Assembly: GCA_027295975.1 (NCBI GenBank)
Contig: JAPUJX010000479.1
Coordinates: forward strand, 1 to 6,673
From: Gammaproteobacteria bacterium
GTDB taxonomy: Bacteria; Pseudomonadota; Gammaproteobacteria; Pseudomonadales; Azotimanducaceae
DNA: 6,673 nt
Direction of reading: 5' to 3'
In this document: piece after piece, positions 5,315-6,673 of the stretch
Layout: every line of letters begins with the position of its first letter
How positions within the stretch are numbered: the first letter of the stretch is position 1
Program-made: the position numbers and the translations under genes
The notes under the pieces: model-generated
The model's input: only the letters and a program-made list of their open reading frames with translations
Told to the model about the DNA's origin: nothing
Databases searched by the model: none

Positions 5315-5599
5315 TCACTTTAGGCATTCCCCGGAGCGGTAAAAGTAGACGAGCGGGTCTGAGCATGCGGAACATCCGTTGGAGTAGGTGGCCGTTTCCG
5401 TAGATGGACAGGGTGTGGTCACACAACGTATTCCATTGTCGCGTGTTGCACACACGGGTCGATATTCCTGGGTGCAAATCTCGGGCCTGGGTTGTTCGCA
5501 CTGGACCGCGAGAAACCTTGGTCCTGACCTACCTTCGTTCACCGAGCATGCTGCCAGCATGATGACGAGAACCGACGTTCCGACTATGGCTCTACTCAT
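5315..5599 (-). CDS. Kazal-like cysteine-rich lipoprotein
   Basis: The product is 94 residues from the ATG at 5599. Residues 1-17 (MSRAIVGTSVLVIMLAA) are a lipoprotein signal peptide with lipidated Cys18 (lipobox LAAC). The mature part has eight more cysteines (34, 42, 50, 59, 64, 76, 79, 92) in a Kazal-like order: ICTQEYRPVCA, an inserted CVTTPCPST segment, TYSNGCSAC, and a closing SGEC. Kazal domains are best known as serine-protease inhibitors, but bacterial versions are mostly untested. The protein should sit on the periplasmic or outer face of the envelope with disulfides. ATG codons at 5617, 5611 and 5608 are possible starts. 5599 is chosen because its ATG overlaps the hydroxylase stop as ATGAGTAG, a coupling arrangement. 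Confidence 0.78.
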   Translation of the reverse strand: MSRAIVGTSVLVIMLAACSVNEGRSGPRFLAVQCEQPRPEICTQEYRPVCATRDNGIRCVTTPCPSTETATYSNGCSACSDPLVYFYRSGECLK

Positions 5600-6326
5600 G
5601 TTCGTCATCATAAACATTCTGAAACAGGAGCATTCGACCGATTTTCATTTCAGCCTCGCGCGGGAACCCGCATCGATTCACAAACTCGACGGTGTCTTTG
5701 TACGTACCAAACATTCGATCCCATATGGGGATGTCGCTGTAGGTGTATGCGTGAACGTCGTACTGGTGATGTATGGAGTGCAATTCGGGCGTTTGAATGA
5801 AGTAACGAAGCCATCGCGGCGTTCGAATGTTCGCGTGGTAGATATATTCTCCGGTGGCGGCGAAGAAGTTATACCAAAACGTTCCCAACAAGGAACAACC
5901 TAAAACTGGAAATAGAATCAGAGCGGTTAGGAACGAATTGGTGAAGATTTCAAGCGGATGTTTGTAGAACGAAGTCAGTACCTCAATTCGCGCGGGTGAG
6001 TGATGGATTTGATGAAAAACGCGCCAGATGCCAGGTTTGTGGCGAACTCGATGCCACCAGTAAAACGCGAACGTGCCAACGATCCAGCCCACAAACCCCT
6101 CGGCAATTGGCAGATTCCAATCTTCAATCGAGACGATCGAAACATTGTCGAAGAGGTAGATCCACAAGCCACCGGTCGCCAGGGTGATACCGAGTTGGGC
6201 AAGATTGACCGCTAGAGCTCGGGCATACCACCCCGGAACATGAGGTAGCGTGCGACCGGGGAAGACTCGCTCCAACAACAGGAAGAGAACGGTTGCAAAG
6301 CAGGTCAGAATTGTTGGAAGGGTCAT
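5592..6326 (-). CDS. Fatty-acid hydroxylase / sterol desaturase-family membrane enzyme
   Basis: The product is 244 residues and carries the eight-histidine di-iron signature of the family: HRVRH (His92, His96), HQIHH (His105, His108, His109) and HSIHH (His183, His186, His187), plus extra family-like histidines at YKHP (123), YHANI (164) and VHAY (192). Hydrophobic segments near 4-20, 37-60, 78-91 and 128-150 place it in the inner membrane with the iron site facing the cytoplasm. Family members use oxygen to hydroxylate or desaturate lipid substrates such as fatty acids, sterols or carotenoids. The substrate here is unknown, and no sterol or hopanoid genes are nearby. It follows the DUF2087 gene by 18 bases and overlaps the Kazal-like lipoprotein gene by 8, so the three form one operon. 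Confidence 0.92.
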   Translation of the reverse strand: MTLPTILTCFATVLFLLLERVFPGRTLPHVPGWYARALAVNLAQLGITLATGGLWIYLFDNVSIVSIEDWNLPIAEGFVGWIVGTFAFYWWHRVRHKPGIWRVFHQIHHSPARIEVLTSFYKHPLEIFTNSFLTALILFPVLGCSLLGTFWYNFFAATGEYIYHANIRTPRWLRYFIQTPELHSIHHQYDVHAYTYSDIPIWDRMFGTYKDTVEFVNRCGFPREAEMKIGRMLLFQNVYDDEHE

Positions 6327-6344
6327 GGCCCTGTCCCCGACGCC

Positions 6345-6673
6345 TCAGGCGTGTCGACGGTCACGGCGCGATCGCCTGCGAACAGCGAGCGCTTTCTCGA
6401 CGAGATCCCTGGCTGAAACCATAACCTCGTCCGAGAGGGTGGATTCCACTTTCGGGTAATTCAAGAAGTACCTGATTCCTGCCCGATCTCTTTTCACGAA
6501 ACCGAGATCCACCATGTATCGACGACATGTGACATGAACGACGTTGGCGCGTAGTTCGGCCAACTCAGTTATCAGCAACTCGTTAAATTCAGATTCTGTG
6601 TAGGGATATCTTCTTCGCATTCCTAAACAGAGAATGGCCAGTACGACATCGCGATGTTCGGGGTGACGGGGAA
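6345..6673 (-). CDS. DUF2087 domain protein, N-terminus cut by right edge
   Basis: The visible part is 108 codons with no in-frame stop up to the window edge. It begins PRHPEHRDVVLAILCLG and continues MRRRYPYTESEFNELL, the point where a start-limited reading would begin at 6620. The upstream part fits the DUF2087 domain, which normally has an LPRK..K.R..VL.YL segment before the YTE.EVNE.L helix, so the ATG at 6620 is internal. The domain ends with RRYMVDLGFVKRDRAGIRYF, the usual recognition-like helix and wing, followed by a basic tail (RRRSRRDRR). The family is thought to be DNA-binding (winged-helix-like), sometimes fused to other regulatory domains. It leads the operon with the hydroxylase and the Kazal-like lipoprotein and could regulate it. 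Confidence 0.75.
   Translation of the reverse strand, partial: PRHPEHRDVVLAILCLGMRRRYPYTESEFNELLITELAELRANVVHVTCRRYMVDLGFVKRDRAGIRYFLNYPKVESTLSDEVMVSARDLVEKALAVRRRSRRDRRHA

Noticed and set aside
5388..5903. 171-residue plus-strand open frame
   Set aside because: It is antisense to the Kazal-like lipoprotein and hydroxylase genes, both well supported by motifs.
1..6673. Anti-phage defence system, biosynthetic cluster or mobile element
   Set aside because: No nuclease, helicase, transposase, integrase, toxin-antitoxin pair, modular synthase or flanking repeat is visible; the genes are small unrelated single-domain families.

Overview
The window looks like bacterial chromosome from a Gram-negative proteobacterium, with moderately high GC. 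It is densely packed with short single-domain genes, most of them on the minus strand. The families seen (GFA, DUF2277, VOC, TfoX-like, DUF488, DUF2087, fatty-acid hydroxylase, outer-membrane-type lipoproteins) are typical of environmental Gammaproteobacteria, but no gene here fixes a genus. No rRNA, tRNA, CRISPR, insertion sequence or phage gene is visible. No stretch longer than about 100 bases lacks a gene.

Layout. Bases 1-3127 hold nine minus-strand genes read from right to left: a VOC protein (2735-3127), a small lipoprotein (2452-2682, GTG start), DUF2277 (2127-2411), a paralogous small lipoprotein (1891-2118), a GFA-type zinc protein (1434-1829), a four-helix membrane protein (957-1367), a TfoX N-domain protein (564-902), a periplasmic L,D-transpeptidase-like protein (59-556), and probably the first codons of a RidA-like gene that runs off the left edge. 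Bases 3188-3607 carry one plus-strand VOC gene with a single-base frameshift near its 3' end. Bases 3595-4785 are a tight minus-strand trio: membrane protein, then DUF488, then a third VOC protein. A plus-strand gene of unknown family follows (4884-5300). The last block (5315 to the right edge) is a minus-strand operon of a DUF2087 protein (cut by the edge), a fatty-acid hydroxylase/sterol desaturase-like membrane enzyme, and a Kazal-like cysteine-rich lipoprotein whose start overlaps the hydroxylase stop.

How the genes may work together. Several belong to small families linked to reactive metabolites (three VOC proteins, a GFA protein, a possible RidA). Others act at the envelope (L,D-transpeptidase, three lipoproteins, two small membrane proteins, a lipid hydroxylase). 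This reads as accessory housekeeping and stress genes rather than one pathway.

I did not find a convincing new multi-gene system. The best leads are the frameshift in the plus-strand VOC gene, the paired paralogous lipoproteins flanking DUF2277, the translationally overlapped hydroxylase and Kazal-like lipoprotein, and two partial genes at the window edges that an ORF caller would miss or mis-start.
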